Source: Vibrio tasmaniensis (lineage in GTDB: Bacteria > Pseudomonadota > Gammaproteobacteria > Enterobacterales > Vibrionaceae). Taken from it: a stretch of DNA of 64,000 nt. Below, piece after piece: positions 18,005 to 28,400 of this stretch. The notes beneath the pieces are model-generated. The model worked only from the letters and a program-made list of their open reading frames with translations. It ran no database searches and was not told the origin of the DNA. The first letter of the stretch is position 1. Every line of letters begins with the position of its first letter. Both the position numbers and the translations under genes were made by a program. The DNA lies in the NCBI RefSeq assembly GCF_024347635.1, contig NZ_AP025511.1, positions 1,116,001 through 1,180,000 on the forward strand, given 5' to 3'.

Positions 18005-18143
18005 AACTCGTTGTGTTGTATCAAAAGATCTTACCGCGATTGTTGTGATTATTATTTCAAAAATAACCTATAAAGCTACCTGATATTTTTAAATTGTCGT
18101 AAAGTAAGAAATTATCAATCACAAAACCATGGTTTAAGAAATT

Positions 18144-18611
18144 ATGGAAATAGACCGTATAGATAGAAGCATATTGGTTGAGCTTCAGAAGAACAACCGG
18201 ATCCCAAATCAATCGTTAGCCGAGATCGTAGGGCTATCACCTCCGGCTTGCTTAAAGCGAGTGAAACGATTGAGACAAGAGGGTGTGATAGTCGGTGATG
18301 TATCGATCATTAATCCTGATCTTACAGGCAGCAAGATGACCTTAGTTGTGTCCGTGGAAATGGAGCGCGACCGAGGGGATATCTATCAAATTTTTCGCCA
18401 TTCTATTTCTAAGGCAGCAGAGGTCACTCAGTGCTATCAGATATCGGGCAGCTTTGACTTTATGTTGATTGTTACGGTCAAAGACATTCAAGCTTACGAA
18501 GACTTTGTTGAGCGAGTATTGCGTAAGGATCTTAATATTCGCAAATTCCATACTTCTGTCTCTATGAGAACCGTGAAATTTACCACTGCAGTTAACTTAG
18601 ATGAGTCATGA
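18144..18611 (+). CDS. Lrp/AsnC-family transcriptional regulator
   Basis: 155 residues: an N-terminal winged helix-turn-helix (~4-62, 'IDRSILVELQKNNRIPNQSLAEIVGLSP') followed by a RAM/AsnC ligand domain (~68-150, with 'CYQISGSFDFMLIV'). These regulators form octamers and respond to amino acids. This protein is closer to the short AsnC-like paralogues than to global Lrp (inference from length and divergence). It is transcribed away from the Gate-domain membrane protein gene, whose regulator it most likely is. Confidence 0.9.
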   Translation: MEIDRIDRSILVELQKNNRIPNQSLAEIVGLSPPACLKRVKRLRQEGVIVGDVSIINPDLTGSKMTLVVSVEMERDRGDIYQIFRHSISKAAEVTQCYQISGSFDFMLIVTVKDIQAYEDFVERVLRKDLNIRKFHTSVSMRTVKFTTAVNLDES

Positions 18612-18817
18612 CCTTTAGTCAGATAGAGGTGTGAATAATTAGAGCAAAGGCATAATAGTTGGGGAAGAGGCTTAGCGTTTAGAGTTTTGTGAAGTGCATG
18701 GGTTATTTTTGTCTAAATAGCCGTCATTTACACAAAATGTTACGTTCACATTTTGTAAGAACTTTAATAATTGTATATATTCCTCCGCTACAATAATAGT
18801 TAACAAAAGTTAATATA

Positions 18818-20380
18818 ATGACAACCAGCTCTTCTTCTCAATCTCGTGAAACGCTTTTAAGCGAAAATGAACAACTTGTCTCGACTACTGACCTCAAAGG
18901 TGTGATTACTTACAGTAATGACGCTTTTTGCCACATTGCAGAATACAGCCAAGATGAATTACTAGGACAACACCATAATATTGTTAGGCATGCTGATATG
19001 CCGAAAGCGGCTTTTGCTGATATGTGGGTGAATCTAAAACAAGGCAAGGCGTGGCGTGGGATCGTAAAAAACAAGACTAAATCTGGTGGATACTACTGGG
19101 TTGATGCGTACGTTACCCCTATTTATGATGGCGGGAAGGTAAGTGGCTACCAGTCTGTTCGTGTTAAGCCGAAAAGCGAATGGGTACAAGTTGCAGATAA
19201 GGCTTATCAAAGCTTATTGAAGGCTGAAAAGTCGGGTCGTCAATGGTCGTTACAGATCAGTGATAGTGTTCGTTATGCCGTGTTATTAGGTTCCCTTGTT
19301 GCTCCTGTGATTTCAAACCTAGTCGAAGTAGGGCAAGTATCGCAATGGTTGTTGAGTCTACTCCCTGTTTCAGCGCTAGCGTTGCTTTTCCGACAAGAAC
19401 TTATTGAAACCCCATTACAGTTGAAAAAACTGCAATCCAAATTTGATAGTGTCAGTCGCCTTGTCTATTCAGGTAATAGTCAGTTCTCCGTTGCCGATTT
19501 TCACTTAAAACTATTGTCTGCTCGAATCCGCACCGTATTAGGCCGCATGACAGACTCTGCCAAGCCACTACAAGATTTGGCTGACAACCTTAATGCGACG
19601 TCATTTCAAGTGACTGAAGCGCTTGATCAGCAAACGAAAGACATTCTTCAGGTGCGCGAAGCAACGGAAGAGGTTGAAGTTACCGCCAATGAAGTGTCAT
19701 CTCGTACCGAAGAAGCCCACCAAATTGTCGACGTTACCCTGCAAACTTGTGCTGGCGCGAAAGAGAGTATTGATCAAACCCATCGTAGCCTTGAAAACTT
19801 GGCATCTCAGGCAGAGAAAGCGACACACACGACTTACCAATTGAGCGACCAAGCGCAAAGCGTGAGCAAGATAATGGAAGAGATCGGTGGAATTGCCGAA
19901 CAAACCAATTTGTTGGCGCTGAATGCTGCGATTGAAGCGGCGAGAGCGGGCGAGCAAGGACGAGGTTTTGCCGTTGTGGCCGACGAAGTCCGTGCACTAT
20001 CTGGGCGAACGTCAAAGGCTACGGTTCAGATCAAAGAGAGCATTGATACCATGCTGGCGACGATCGAAGGCTGGCAGAAAGATATTTTGGCGAACCGAGA
20101 CCAAACCGACGCGTGTGGCGATGTTGCTAAGGTGAGTGCAGAGCGTTTATCTGAAGTTGAAAACCTAATGCAGTCGATGAATGAATTGATGCAGTCTGTT
20201 GAAAGTTCTGCTCATAAACAACGTGAACTCTCGAGCGAAGTGAACCTACATATGCAGTCTATCGCTTCTACCGCAGAGCAAAATTTGGTTGCCACGCATT
20301 CAGTGAAAGACCACTCCACTGATCTAAAAGAGCAAGTGAATGAGTTCTATCACTTAGCGAAGCGCTTCGAAGAAAAATAG
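18818..20380 (+). CDS. PAS-containing methyl-accepting chemotaxis protein (Aer-like)
   Basis: 520 residues. The N-terminal PAS domain (~15-120, with 'TTDLKGVITYSNDAF' and 'HADMPKAAFADMW') matches the aerotaxis receptor type that binds FAD or another cofactor. Two short hydrophobic stretches (~150-190) anchor it without a large periplasmic domain. The signalling domain (~250-515) contains the highly conserved hairpin tip 'EIGGIAEQTNLLALNAAIEAARAGE'-type sequence that binds CheA/CheW. It likely senses redox or energy state and directs the flagellar motor. It is monocistronic and followed by a good terminator. Confidence 0.92.
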   Translation: MTTSSSSQSRETLLSENEQLVSTTDLKGVITYSNDAFCHIAEYSQDELLGQHHNIVRHADMPKAAFADMWVNLKQGKAWRGIVKNKTKSGGYYWVDAYVTPIYDGGKVSGYQSVRVKPKSEWVQVADKAYQSLLKAEKSGRQWSLQISDSVRYAVLLGSLVAPVISNLVEVGQVSQWLLSLLPVSALALLFRQELIETPLQLKKLQSKFDSVSRLVYSGNSQFSVADFHLKLLSARIRTVLGRMTDSAKPLQDLADNLNATSFQVTEALDQQTKDILQVREATEEVEVTANEVSSRTEEAHQIVDVTLQTCAGAKESIDQTHRSLENLASQAEKATHTTYQLSDQAQSVSKIMEEIGGIAEQTNLLALNAAIEAARAGEQGRGFAVVADEVRALSGRTSKATVQIKESIDTMLATIEGWQKDILANRDQTDACGDVAKVSAERLSEVENLMQSMNELMQSVESSAHKQRELSSEVNLHMQSIASTAEQNLVATHSVKDHSTDLKEQVNEFYHLAKRFEEK

Positions 20381-20413
20381 CGGCTATATTTAAGTCGAGC
20401 GAGAAATAAGGAA

Positions 20414-20441
20414 AGCCTTGCGATATTAGCAAGGTTTTTTT
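20414..20441 (+). terminator. Rho-independent terminator of the chemoreceptor gene
   Basis: The stem CCTTGC/GCAAGG with a 7-nt loop is followed by seven T residues, 35 bp after the stop codon. Confidence 0.8.
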
Positions 20442-20474
20442 GTGGGTCAAAAGGGCAGTTTACAAAAACAGATT

Positions 20475-20636
20475 ATACCAATCACAGTAAGTAAGTGATC
20501 AAAATTAGCGTAGGGAAAAGGCTTGAGAACAAGGCAGGATTTTTCGATAAGTAGTTATTCTACAATCAAAAATTCTAACGCAGTTATCGAGCGTTTTAGT
20601 AAGCTAGGGTGACCAGTTATTTACTACGATTGGTAT
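20475..20636. mobile_element. MITE-like palindromic intergenic element (162 bp)
   Basis: Imperfect terminal inverted repeats: ATACCAATCACAGTAAGTAA at the left end, and on the other strand ATACCAATCGTAGTAAATAA at the right end. Similarity continues to TGRTCA. There is no coding capacity. The interior carries further complementary stretches that would fold into a long hairpin in RNA. Flanking bases (TTA/TTA) could be a duplicated TA-rich target. It resembles the short nonautonomous repeats scattered in Vibrio genomes, but I cannot name the family. Confidence 0.65.
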
Positions 20637-20652
20637 TAATAGGCTACAGCTA

Positions 20653-20681
20653 CAAAAAAGCCCCGCATTTTCATGCGGGGC
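20653..20681 (-). terminator. Rho-independent terminator of tkt
   Basis: GCCCCGCAT/ATGCGGGGC, a 9-bp GC-rich stem with a 4-nt loop, followed on the minus strand by TTTTTT. It is about 45 bp past the tkt stop. Confidence 0.85.
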
Positions 20682-20728
20682 ATTCAGTATGCATCAACCC
20701 TTTTAAGGGCGAGACAATTTAATCAAGA

Positions 20729-22720
20729 CTAAGCAAGAATCTCTTTCGCTGTGTTTACTACGTTTTCAGTAGTGAAACCAAACATCTTGAATAGCTCGCC
20801 TGCTGGTGCAGATTCGCCGAACGTTGTCATACCGATGATCTTGCCACCGAAACCAACGTACTTGTACCAGAAGTCAGCAATGCCAGCTTCTACTGCGATA
20901 CGTGCTGTAACGTCAGATGGAAGTACAGACTCACGGTACTGCGCGTCTTGCTTGTCGAATGCGTCAGTTGCAGGCATAGATACTACACGTACCGCTTTAC
21001 CTTCAGCTGTTAGTTCAGCAGCAGCGCTAACCGCTAGCTCAACTTCAGAACCCGTTGCAATGATGATTAGCTCTGGCTTACCAGCACAATCTTTCAGGAT
21101 GTAACCACCCTTAGCGATGTTTGCTACTTGTTCAGCGTCACGATCTTGTTGTGCAAGGTTTTGACGAGAGAAGATAAGTGCAGAAGGACCATCTTTGCGC
21201 TCGATTGCCAGTTTCCAAGCAACAGCAGACTCAACTTGGTCACATGGGCGCCATGTGCTCATGTTTGGAGTCAGACGTAGAGAAGCGATCTGCTCAACCG
21301 GTTGGTGAGTTGGACCATCTTCGCCAAGGCCGATAGAGTCATGAGTGTAAACTTGGATGTTCTGAGTTTTCATCAGAGCAGCCATACGCATTGCGTTACG
21401 CGCGTATTCCATGAACATTAGGAACGTTGCGCCGTATGGTACGAAACCACCGTGCAGAGCGATACCGTTCATGATAGCCGTCATACCGAATTCACGTACA
21501 CCGTAGTGGATGTAGTTACCAGAGAAGTCTTCAGCTGTTAACGACTTAGAACCAGACCACATAGTCAGGTTAGAAGGCGCAAGGTCAGCAGAGCCGCCCA
21601 TGAACTCTGGTAGCATAGCACCGAACGCTTCTAGAGCATTTTGAGATGCTTTACGTGATGCGATGTTTGCTGGGTTAGCTTGAAGATCAGCGATGATTGC
21701 CGATGCTTTCTCTTCCCATTCAGCAGGAAGATCACCGTTTACGCGGCGTTTGAATTCAGCTGCCAGCTCAGGGTATGCTGCTTCATAAGCTGCAAGTTTC
21801 TCGTTCCACGCTGCTTCCTTAGCTGCGCCTGCTTCTTTCGCATCCCACTCTGAGTAAACTTCCGACGGAATTTCAAAAGGACCGTGCTCCCAACCTAGTT
21901 GCTTACGAGTTGCTGCGATTTCGTCAGCGCCTAATGGTGCACCGTGACAGTCATGCGTACCTGCTTTATTTGGAGAACCAAAGCCGATTACTGTTTTAGT
22001 ACAGATTAGAGTCGGACGAGGATCCGCTTTAGCTGCTTCGATAGCCGCGTTGATAGCGTCAGCATCGTGACCATCAACTGCTGGGATTACGTGCCAGCCG
22101 TAAGCTTCAAAACGCTTAGGTGTATCGTCAGAGAACCAACCTTCAACTTCACCATCGATAGAGATGCCGTTGTCATCCCAGAAAGCAACCAGCTTACCAA
22201 GACCTAGCGTACCTGCTAGAGAACATGCTTCGTGAGAAATACCTTCCATCAGACAGCCATCACCCATGAATGCATAAGTGTAGTGGTCTACGATGTCGTG
22301 GCCTTCTTTGTTGAACTGTGCCGCAAGCGCTTTCTCAGCCATCGCCATACCAACAGCGTTGGTGATGCCTTGACCTAGAGGACCTGTAGTCGTCTCGATA
22401 CCTGGTGCGTAACCGTACTCTGGGTGACCTGGAGTCTTAGAGTGCAGTTGACGGAAGTTCTTAAGATCTTCAATTGAAAGTTCGTAACCTGCTAGGTGAA
22501 GCAGAGAGTAAATCAGCATAGAGCCGTGGCCGTTAGACAGGATAAAACGGTCGCGGTCAGCCCACTCTGGGTTTGACGGGTTGTGGTTCAGGTGAGAACG
22601 CCAAAGAACTTCAGCGATGTCAGCCATGCCCATAGGTGCGCCAGGGTGACCAGAGTTTGCTTGTTGTACGCCGTCCATGCTTAGAGCACGAATTGCGTTA
22701 GCTAGATGTTTGCGGTTCAT
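20729..22720 (-). CDS. tkt: Transketolase
   Basis: 663 residues, the same length as E. coli TktA. Transketolase moves a two-carbon ketol unit between sugar phosphates in the non-oxidative pentose phosphate pathway, using thiamine diphosphate and Mg2+. Visible family motifs are the N-terminal 'NSGHPGAPMG', the ThDP/Mg site 'MGDGCLMEG' (~154-162), the second-domain 'REFGMTAIMNG' with its catalytic Glu, and 'HDSIGLGEDGPTHQP'. It lies 86 bp downstream of tal on the same strand. The pair is probably one operon controlled by the divergent SorC-type regulator. A second, housekeeping transketolase is likely elsewhere in the genome. Confidence 0.97.
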   Translation of the reverse strand: MNRKHLANAIRALSMDGVQQANSGHPGAPMGMADIAEVLWRSHLNHNPSNPEWADRDRFILSNGHGSMLIYSLLHLAGYELSIEDLKNFRQLHSKTPGHPEYGYAPGIETTTGPLGQGITNAVGMAMAEKALAAQFNKEGHDIVDHYTYAFMGDGCLMEGISHEACSLAGTLGLGKLVAFWDDNGISIDGEVEGWFSDDTPKRFEAYGWHVIPAVDGHDADAINAAIEAAKADPRPTLICTKTVIGFGSPNKAGTHDCHGAPLGADEIAATRKQLGWEHGPFEIPSEVYSEWDAKEAGAAKEAAWNEKLAAYEAAYPELAAEFKRRVNGDLPAEWEEKASAIIADLQANPANIASRKASQNALEAFGAMLPEFMGGSADLAPSNLTMWSGSKSLTAEDFSGNYIHYGVREFGMTAIMNGIALHGGFVPYGATFLMFMEYARNAMRMAALMKTQNIQVYTHDSIGLGEDGPTHQPVEQIASLRLTPNMSTWRPCDQVESAVAWKLAIERKDGPSALIFSRQNLAQQDRDAEQVANIAKGGYILKDCAGKPELIIIATGSEVELAVSAAAELTAEGKAVRVVSMPATDAFDKQDAQYRESVLPSDVTARIAVEAGIADFWYKYVGFGGKIIGMTTFGESAPAGELFKMFGFTTENVVNTAKEILA

Positions 22721-22806
22721 AGAAACTTCCGAATAAAAATTAAGATAAACAAATTGATAAAAGTAGGGGAACTGAACGTTCCCCTATTTGAAATTGGTAA
22801 GAGTGA

Positions 22807-23757
22807 TTACAGCTTAGCTGCGATCATGTCTTCTAGTTTGCCTTGGTCAACTGCGAAGTTGCGGATGCCTTCAGCTAGCTTCTCTACAGCCATTGGGTCT
22901 TGGTTGTGATCCCATAGGAACTCAGCGTGAGTCATTGCAGCAGGACGCTCTTTAGTACCATTAGAGTCAATTAGCTTCTCTACTACTTCGCCTTCAGCTG
23001 CTTCTAGGTCTGCTAGAAGTTGAGGAGCGATAGTTAGACGGTCACAGCCAGCAAGTTCAAGGATCTCGCCGATGTTACGGAAGCTTGCGCCCATAACAAC
23101 TGTCTTGTAACCGTGCTCTTTGTAGTAGTTGTAGATGTCTGAAACAGAGATTACGCCTGGATCTTCTGAAGCTTCGAAATCACGACCTTCTTTCGCTTTG
23201 TACCAGTCCATGATGCGACCAACGAAAGGAGAGATAAGGAATACGCCAGCTTCAGCACAAGCACGTGCTTGAGCGAAAGAGAATAGAAGCGTTAGGTTAC
23301 AGTTGATGCCTTCTTTCTCTAGGATTTCAGCAGCACGGATGCCTTCCCAAGTAGAAGCCAGTTTGATAAGGATGCGGTCGTTAGTGATGCCAGCGTCGTT
23401 GTACATTTTGATAAGTTGACGAGCTTTAGCAACGCTGCCTTCCATGTCGTAAGAAAGACGAGCATCTACTTCAGTAGAGATGCGGCCAGGTACAACATTA
23501 AGGATTTCTTTACCAATGTTCACGTTAAGCATGTCACAAGTGTCTTGAACTTGTTGTGCTTTGTCGCCACTTTGCGCTTTAGCGTATTCGATAGAAGCAT
23601 CGATTAGAGGTGCGTACTCAGCAATTTGAGCGGCTTTAAGAATTAGAGATGGGTTAGTTGTTGCATCTTCCGGAGTGTACTTGCTGATAGCTTCGATATC
23701 GCCAGTGTCAGCTACAACAGTTGTTAGTTTACGAAGTTGCTCTAATTTATTGCTCAT
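22807..23757 (-). CDS. tal: Transaldolase
   Basis: 316 residues from the ATG at 23757 (AGGATGATC upstream); a longer frame would add 20 unlike residues. Transaldolase transfers a dihydroxyacetone unit from sedoheptulose-7-P to glyceraldehyde-3-P through a Schiff base. The base-forming Lys132 is in 'ILIKLASTWEG', at the same position as in E. coli TalB. 'DATTNPSLILKA' near the N-terminus and 'GASFRN' near 225 also match. It is the first gene of the tal-tkt pair and has a long (458 bp) leader region shared with the SorC-type regulator. Confidence 0.97.
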   Translation of the reverse strand: MSNKLEQLRKLTTVVADTGDIEAISKYTPEDATTNPSLILKAAQIAEYAPLIDASIEYAKAQSGDKAQQVQDTCDMLNVNIGKEILNVVPGRISTEVDARLSYDMEGSVAKARQLIKMYNDAGITNDRILIKLASTWEGIRAAEILEKEGINCNLTLLFSFAQARACAEAGVFLISPFVGRIMDWYKAKEGRDFEASEDPGVISVSDIYNYYKEHGYKTVVMGASFRNIGEILELAGCDRLTIAPQLLADLEAAEGEVVEKLIDSNGTKERPAAMTHAEFLWDHNQDPMAVEKLAEGIRNFAVDQGKLEDMIAAKL

Positions 23758-24216
23758 TTTGATCATCCTATGTATCGCAGAACACCCCTTTAATGGGAGA
23801 GGTGTGGGCATTTGCAAGCGAACTAATGAAGTTCCTCATGGTTCTACCAGTGAGTCAAACTTACATTAATTTAAATTTTTCTCCGAACGAACATTTGCAC
23901 AGAACATTTGATCGCTCGATGAGTAAATGATGTAGCCATATTTATCCGATCTAGCCCCAAAGTCAACGGTAAATAGTGCTGTATGGTGACTTCAGTCAAA
24001 TATATTTCGCTCTAGTAATCATGGGGTATGCAAGCAAACGTTTAACGAACAAAGTGAGGTGAATTAATCAACAGCAAAACTATGGTCATGATACTGAGTA
24101 AATGTTCCTTGTTGTTACATATGTTCAGGGTGTAAGCTTGTGTCTCACTTACTGAGCTCTCCTATATTAGGAAGTTCAGCAGGTAAAATAATTGTTAAAT
24201 ATTGGTTGAGTGGTAT
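23758..24216. promoter_or_regulatory. Divergent tal/sorC control region with GAACATTT half-sites
   Basis: 459 bp without a gene. Near tal, GAACATTTG occurs at 23889-23897 and again at 23902-23910 (13-bp period). Near the regulator gene the complementary sequence AAATGTTC is at 24100-24107, with ATATGTTC at 24119-24126. Two pairs of the same half-site in opposite orientation flank the spacer, as expected for operators of a tetrameric SorC-type protein that could loop the DNA. That function is inferred. Confidence 0.5.
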
Positions 24217-25209
24217 ATGAGTAATAATATCCAAGATGTTTCCGAAGAAAACACTGATCTCCTAACCGAAGTCGCGGTTGCTTACTATCAAGATGGTGCG
24301 ACTCAAGAAGAGATTTCCAAAAAGTTCTCTATCTCTCGTGCAAAGGTTGGTCGAATGCTCAAACAAGCCCGCGATGAAGGGATTGTCGAGATCACCGTGA
24401 AATACCACCCAGTATTCAGCGCGAAGATCGAACAACGTTTGATCGAACGATTTGGTGTGAAGCGTGCGCTTGTAGCACTAGATCAACCGAACGAAGAGAA
24501 GCAACGTCTTCAAGTTGCAGGCTTGGTGTCTAATTACCTAACGAGCACACTGAAAAATGGCATGGTGGTGACAGTAGGACAAGGCCGTAACGTATCGTCT
24601 GTTGCTCACCACACTGGCGTAATTACTCCTCGTGATTGTAAGTTTGTATGTGGCATTGGCGGTATTCACCCAAGAGGCGGTATGTTTAATGCTGACCATA
24701 TATGTAGACAACTCGCCAAGAAATACGGTGGATCTTCTGAAACCTTGTACGCGCCTGCTTATGCAGAGAATAAAGCGCAAAAATCCGCGTTCATGGAAAA
24801 CAGCACCGTTAAACAAACACTCGATCTTGCCCGAAAAGCCGATGTTGCATTAGTGGGTATTGGTGATATGAGTGAAAACAGCTATATGGTCGACCTAGGT
24901 TGGTTTACGGCGGGAGAGGTCGTTCAATCTCGTTTACTACAAGGTGTGGTTGGTGACTTTGCGGGTTATGACTTTTTCGACGTTCACGGCAAAGCCGCGA
25001 ATACCGTAATGAGTGACCGAGTAATCGGTTTAGGTTTGGAAGAGTTCCGTCCTATCGCGGAAGTTATCGCCATCGCTGCCGAGAACAGTAAGCCATTAGC
25101 TTTGTTAGGCGCGTTAAGAACTGGCGTGGTTGACGTGATTGCGACGAGTGTAAGTAATGCTTTAACCGTGCTTAACTTAGATGAGCAGTTGAAACATGCG
25201 TCTCCATAG
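24217..25209 (+). CDS. SorC-family sugar-phosphate-responsive regulator
   Basis: 330 residues from the ATG at 24217; a TTG 15 bases upstream is less likely. The N-terminal helix-turn-helix (~20-60) has 'GATQEEISKKFSISRAKVGRMLKQA'. The rest (~65-325) is the sugar-isomerase-like SorC effector domain, with a glycine-rich phosphate-binding segment near 110-120 and 'VGIGDMSE'. SorC proteins bind a phosphorylated sugar that releases or triggers DNA binding. Its position opposite tal-tkt makes pentose phosphate pathway intermediates the likely effectors and tal-tkt the likely target. Confidence 0.9.
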   Translation: MSNNIQDVSEENTDLLTEVAVAYYQDGATQEEISKKFSISRAKVGRMLKQARDEGIVEITVKYHPVFSAKIEQRLIERFGVKRALVALDQPNEEKQRLQVAGLVSNYLTSTLKNGMVVTVGQGRNVSSVAHHTGVITPRDCKFVCGIGGIHPRGGMFNADHICRQLAKKYGGSSETLYAPAYAENKAQKSAFMENSTVKQTLDLARKADVALVGIGDMSENSYMVDLGWFTAGEVVQSRLLQGVVGDFAGYDFFDVHGKAANTVMSDRVIGLGLEEFRPIAEVIAIAAENSKPLALLGALRTGVVDVIATSVSNALTVLNLDEQLKHASP

Positions 25210-25273
25210 TTAATTCTTTTGTAAATATCTATTATTTTAATAAGTTCGCGGGTTAGTTAAATTGTCCAATAAT

Positions 25274-25310
25274 AAAAGATAGAATTATCCATTATCTATC
25301 TTTTGTTTTT
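25274..25310 (+). terminator. Terminator of the SorC-type gene
   Basis: AAAAGATAG/CTATCTTTT (9 bp) with a 13-nt AT-rich loop is followed by GTTTTTAT, 65 bp after the stop. Confidence 0.6.
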
Positions 25311-25478
25311 ATAAATTTATACGACCATAATTAATTCTTATGTCTTAGCCTATAAGTAATATTTATAGGTTTAGTGATAAAGTTAATTGGTTAATATAAT
25401 TCCTCATTGATAAAGTCTCGTTTTATTTAATAAATGAATTACCTCTTTCAGAGAAATTCAAATAACGAGATTATCCTA

Positions 25479-28400
25479 ATGAGGACAAAATTAATTTGTA
25501 CATTTATTACAGCAGTCATTGCTGTTTGCTCTGTACAAGCGACTACTTTACCTGCGCCAACTTGGCACACAATGACCTTTATTGATGGCAGTACAAAAGA
25601 GCTGCGCTTAATGGGGTCTCAATATATGTTTTGGTACCAAGACCATGATGGTCACCTATACGTTCAGGGTGTTGATAATCAGTGGTACTTTGCTAAATAT
25701 GAAACAAGTGAAAAAGGAGGGGGGAGTGTTGTTTCAACTGGGGTGTTGGCTTCGAGTGATACTGAAATACCCGTTGAATCAAACATAAAAAACCTAAAAA
25801 TTGATCCAATACATATCAATGAATCTTTTGACTCACCCGCTGCGAACCACAAAAGATTTACCCCAATGAATACTCAACGCTCACACCTAAACAGTCCTTC
25901 GAAAAAAAGGCTCACTGAGCAGGCCTTATTGGTAATACAGGTAAGTTTTTTAGACGAACAGATTGAAAATGATTTTCAGTCGACGATATTTGGTGAAAAC
26001 CAACAAAGTGTTCAAGATTATTTTCTAAAAAATAGTTATGGGAATTATAAAGTTGTTCCAGCCAAAGAAAATGAAGGAACAAAAAATGATGGTGTTATTA
26101 ATATCACGCTGGATATAGATCATCCTAACTGCCATTCAAAGTCTGAAAAAAATTGCCAAACTAAGCTCAATAATGTGTTCACAAAGGCATATGAAGCGCT
26201 AGATGTTGACTTCGACCTTTCTCTATATGATTCGAACAATGATAATAGCATCTCAGCTCAAGAGCTGTCAGTCATGTTTGTCTTTGCTGGCAATGACAAA
26301 TCTAGCGGCACACGAAAAACCCCGACAATTTGGCCTCATAAGTATGCTCATAGCACTGTCGAGATCGATGGAAAACGCATTAGTGCTTATTGCTTGTTCG
26401 CCGATTATCAAGGTGACCATCAGTCAACAATGGGGGTGATAGCACATGAGCTTGGGCATCTGATGTTAGGGCTTCCAGATTTATATTCTTATAAGCATGA
26501 CGGTTCTATTGGTCATTGGGGGTTAATGGGAGGGGGCAGTTGGGGGAGAAAACCGACGGATCAGTATGCTGGCGAAACTCCGGTCAACATGTTGGCTTGG
26601 AGTAAAGAGGCATCTGGTTTTTTAAAGCCGAAAGTGCTCTCCAATAACGGGAGCATTGAAGTTGGTACAATCAAGGGTGAAAGCGTTATCCACCTTGATC
26701 CTTACCTTAAACAGTTTGGGCCTCGTGCTTATGTGGAAAATAGACGCAAAAACGATTATGACCAAGCGCTTCGTGGTGAGGGGTTATTAATCACAGCCGT
26801 GAATATAGATAACCAATTCAATAGTTCTGGTCCGATGCAAGTACAGGTATTCCAAGCCGATGGAGAGGGGTTATTAGAAAATGGTTTCTCTTCTGGAGAC
26901 TCTGGCGATGTCTTCCCTGGTAGAGAATCGGTTACCAATCTCTCCGATGATTCAGAACCTTCCTTAACAGCGATTACGGCGGGGCGAAAGACGGATATCT
27001 CAATAACCAATATTGTTAGCGATGATACCAAAGCGAGTTTCTCTTTGTTGGTACCTAACACCAACAACAAATCATCTTGGGTAACCTCTTTTGGGAGAAC
27101 ATACCCACGTTATGACGCGAATATTAATGTTCTAGGTTTCCCCATTGATGTGGTCAAGGGAAACCAAAGTATTGCAGGAATTCACTTTTACGCGAAAGCA
27201 ACGAGCGTCGCGATGCCGATGTTTTATCGTTTGGTGGAATATCCATATCAATCAAGATTCGGCAATGCAGTTATTGACGAGCAAGCAGCTCGATTGTTAC
27301 ACCGAGGCATCGCGAGGCAGGGCGGTGGACAAATCATTTTTGACGAGAAAATTAAGCTTGGGCTAGGCACAAAGTTAATTGTCTTAGAGATTGAGAATGG
27401 TACCCCTGAATACTCAACCCAGTTTTTAGATGCCTATCTAGGGGATGGACAAAGAAAAAGTCAATTTTCAGGATCTATTTCTGATTACAAAACTCGAGGG
27501 TTGAGTCGCGGTTTCGGTCAGAATTTCCCTTTTGCTGCGCTTTTTGAGTTGCCAATAGATGCCAGGCCTATTGCTGTCGATGACATGATATCGACCGAGG
27601 AAGATACCCCTTTTATGCTTAATTTATTGGCTAATGATATCAATTTGCCGAAGCCAAATAATTATTCTTTTGAAATCGGTCAGAAGCCAATGAAAGGCGT
27701 GATCAAAGATGGAACCTACTTCCCAAAGGTTGACCAGTTTGGTCGTGACAGCTTCACATACCGTTTGGTAAATAAGCTAGGGTATGAGACGGATTTTGCC
27801 CGTGTGGAAGTTGATATTAAGCCTGTGAATGACGCGCCAAAGTTAACAATAGATAGACTCGAGGTAACGTCTAAGCCCGGTGAAATCGTTACTTTTACGG
27901 TAACCGATATTACCGACGTCGATTCTTCTGAGCATGAAATTATGTGGTCTCAAATTCAAGGTCCAAGCCTGAAATTAAGTGGATCACGCTCCAAAGCCCT
28001 ACAAGTGACAGTACCTAGTGATGCTTCGAAAGGAGAGCGATACCGATTTACAATTTTGGTACAGGACTCGTCAGGAGGTTATGCAAAGCAGTCTGTAGTT
28101 CTGGATGTGCAAAGAACGGAAGCTTTATTATTAGGCACCAAATCGTTGCAAGTAAAATATGGAGATACAATCGATTTAGTTCCTATTACTAACGGAGCTA
28201 ACCACACATTATCTATTTTAGAATTCCCACGCAGTGGTATTGCAAAAATTGTCGATAGTAAGATCATTTATAATGCTCCTGCTCAACGTAAGCTGGCTTT
28301 ATATGACACTATTAGATATAAGGTTTTATCGGCCGATGGTGATGAGTGGGTTGGGTCGTTTGATATAGAAGTTTTACCGAGTGTTTCAAACGCATCATCT

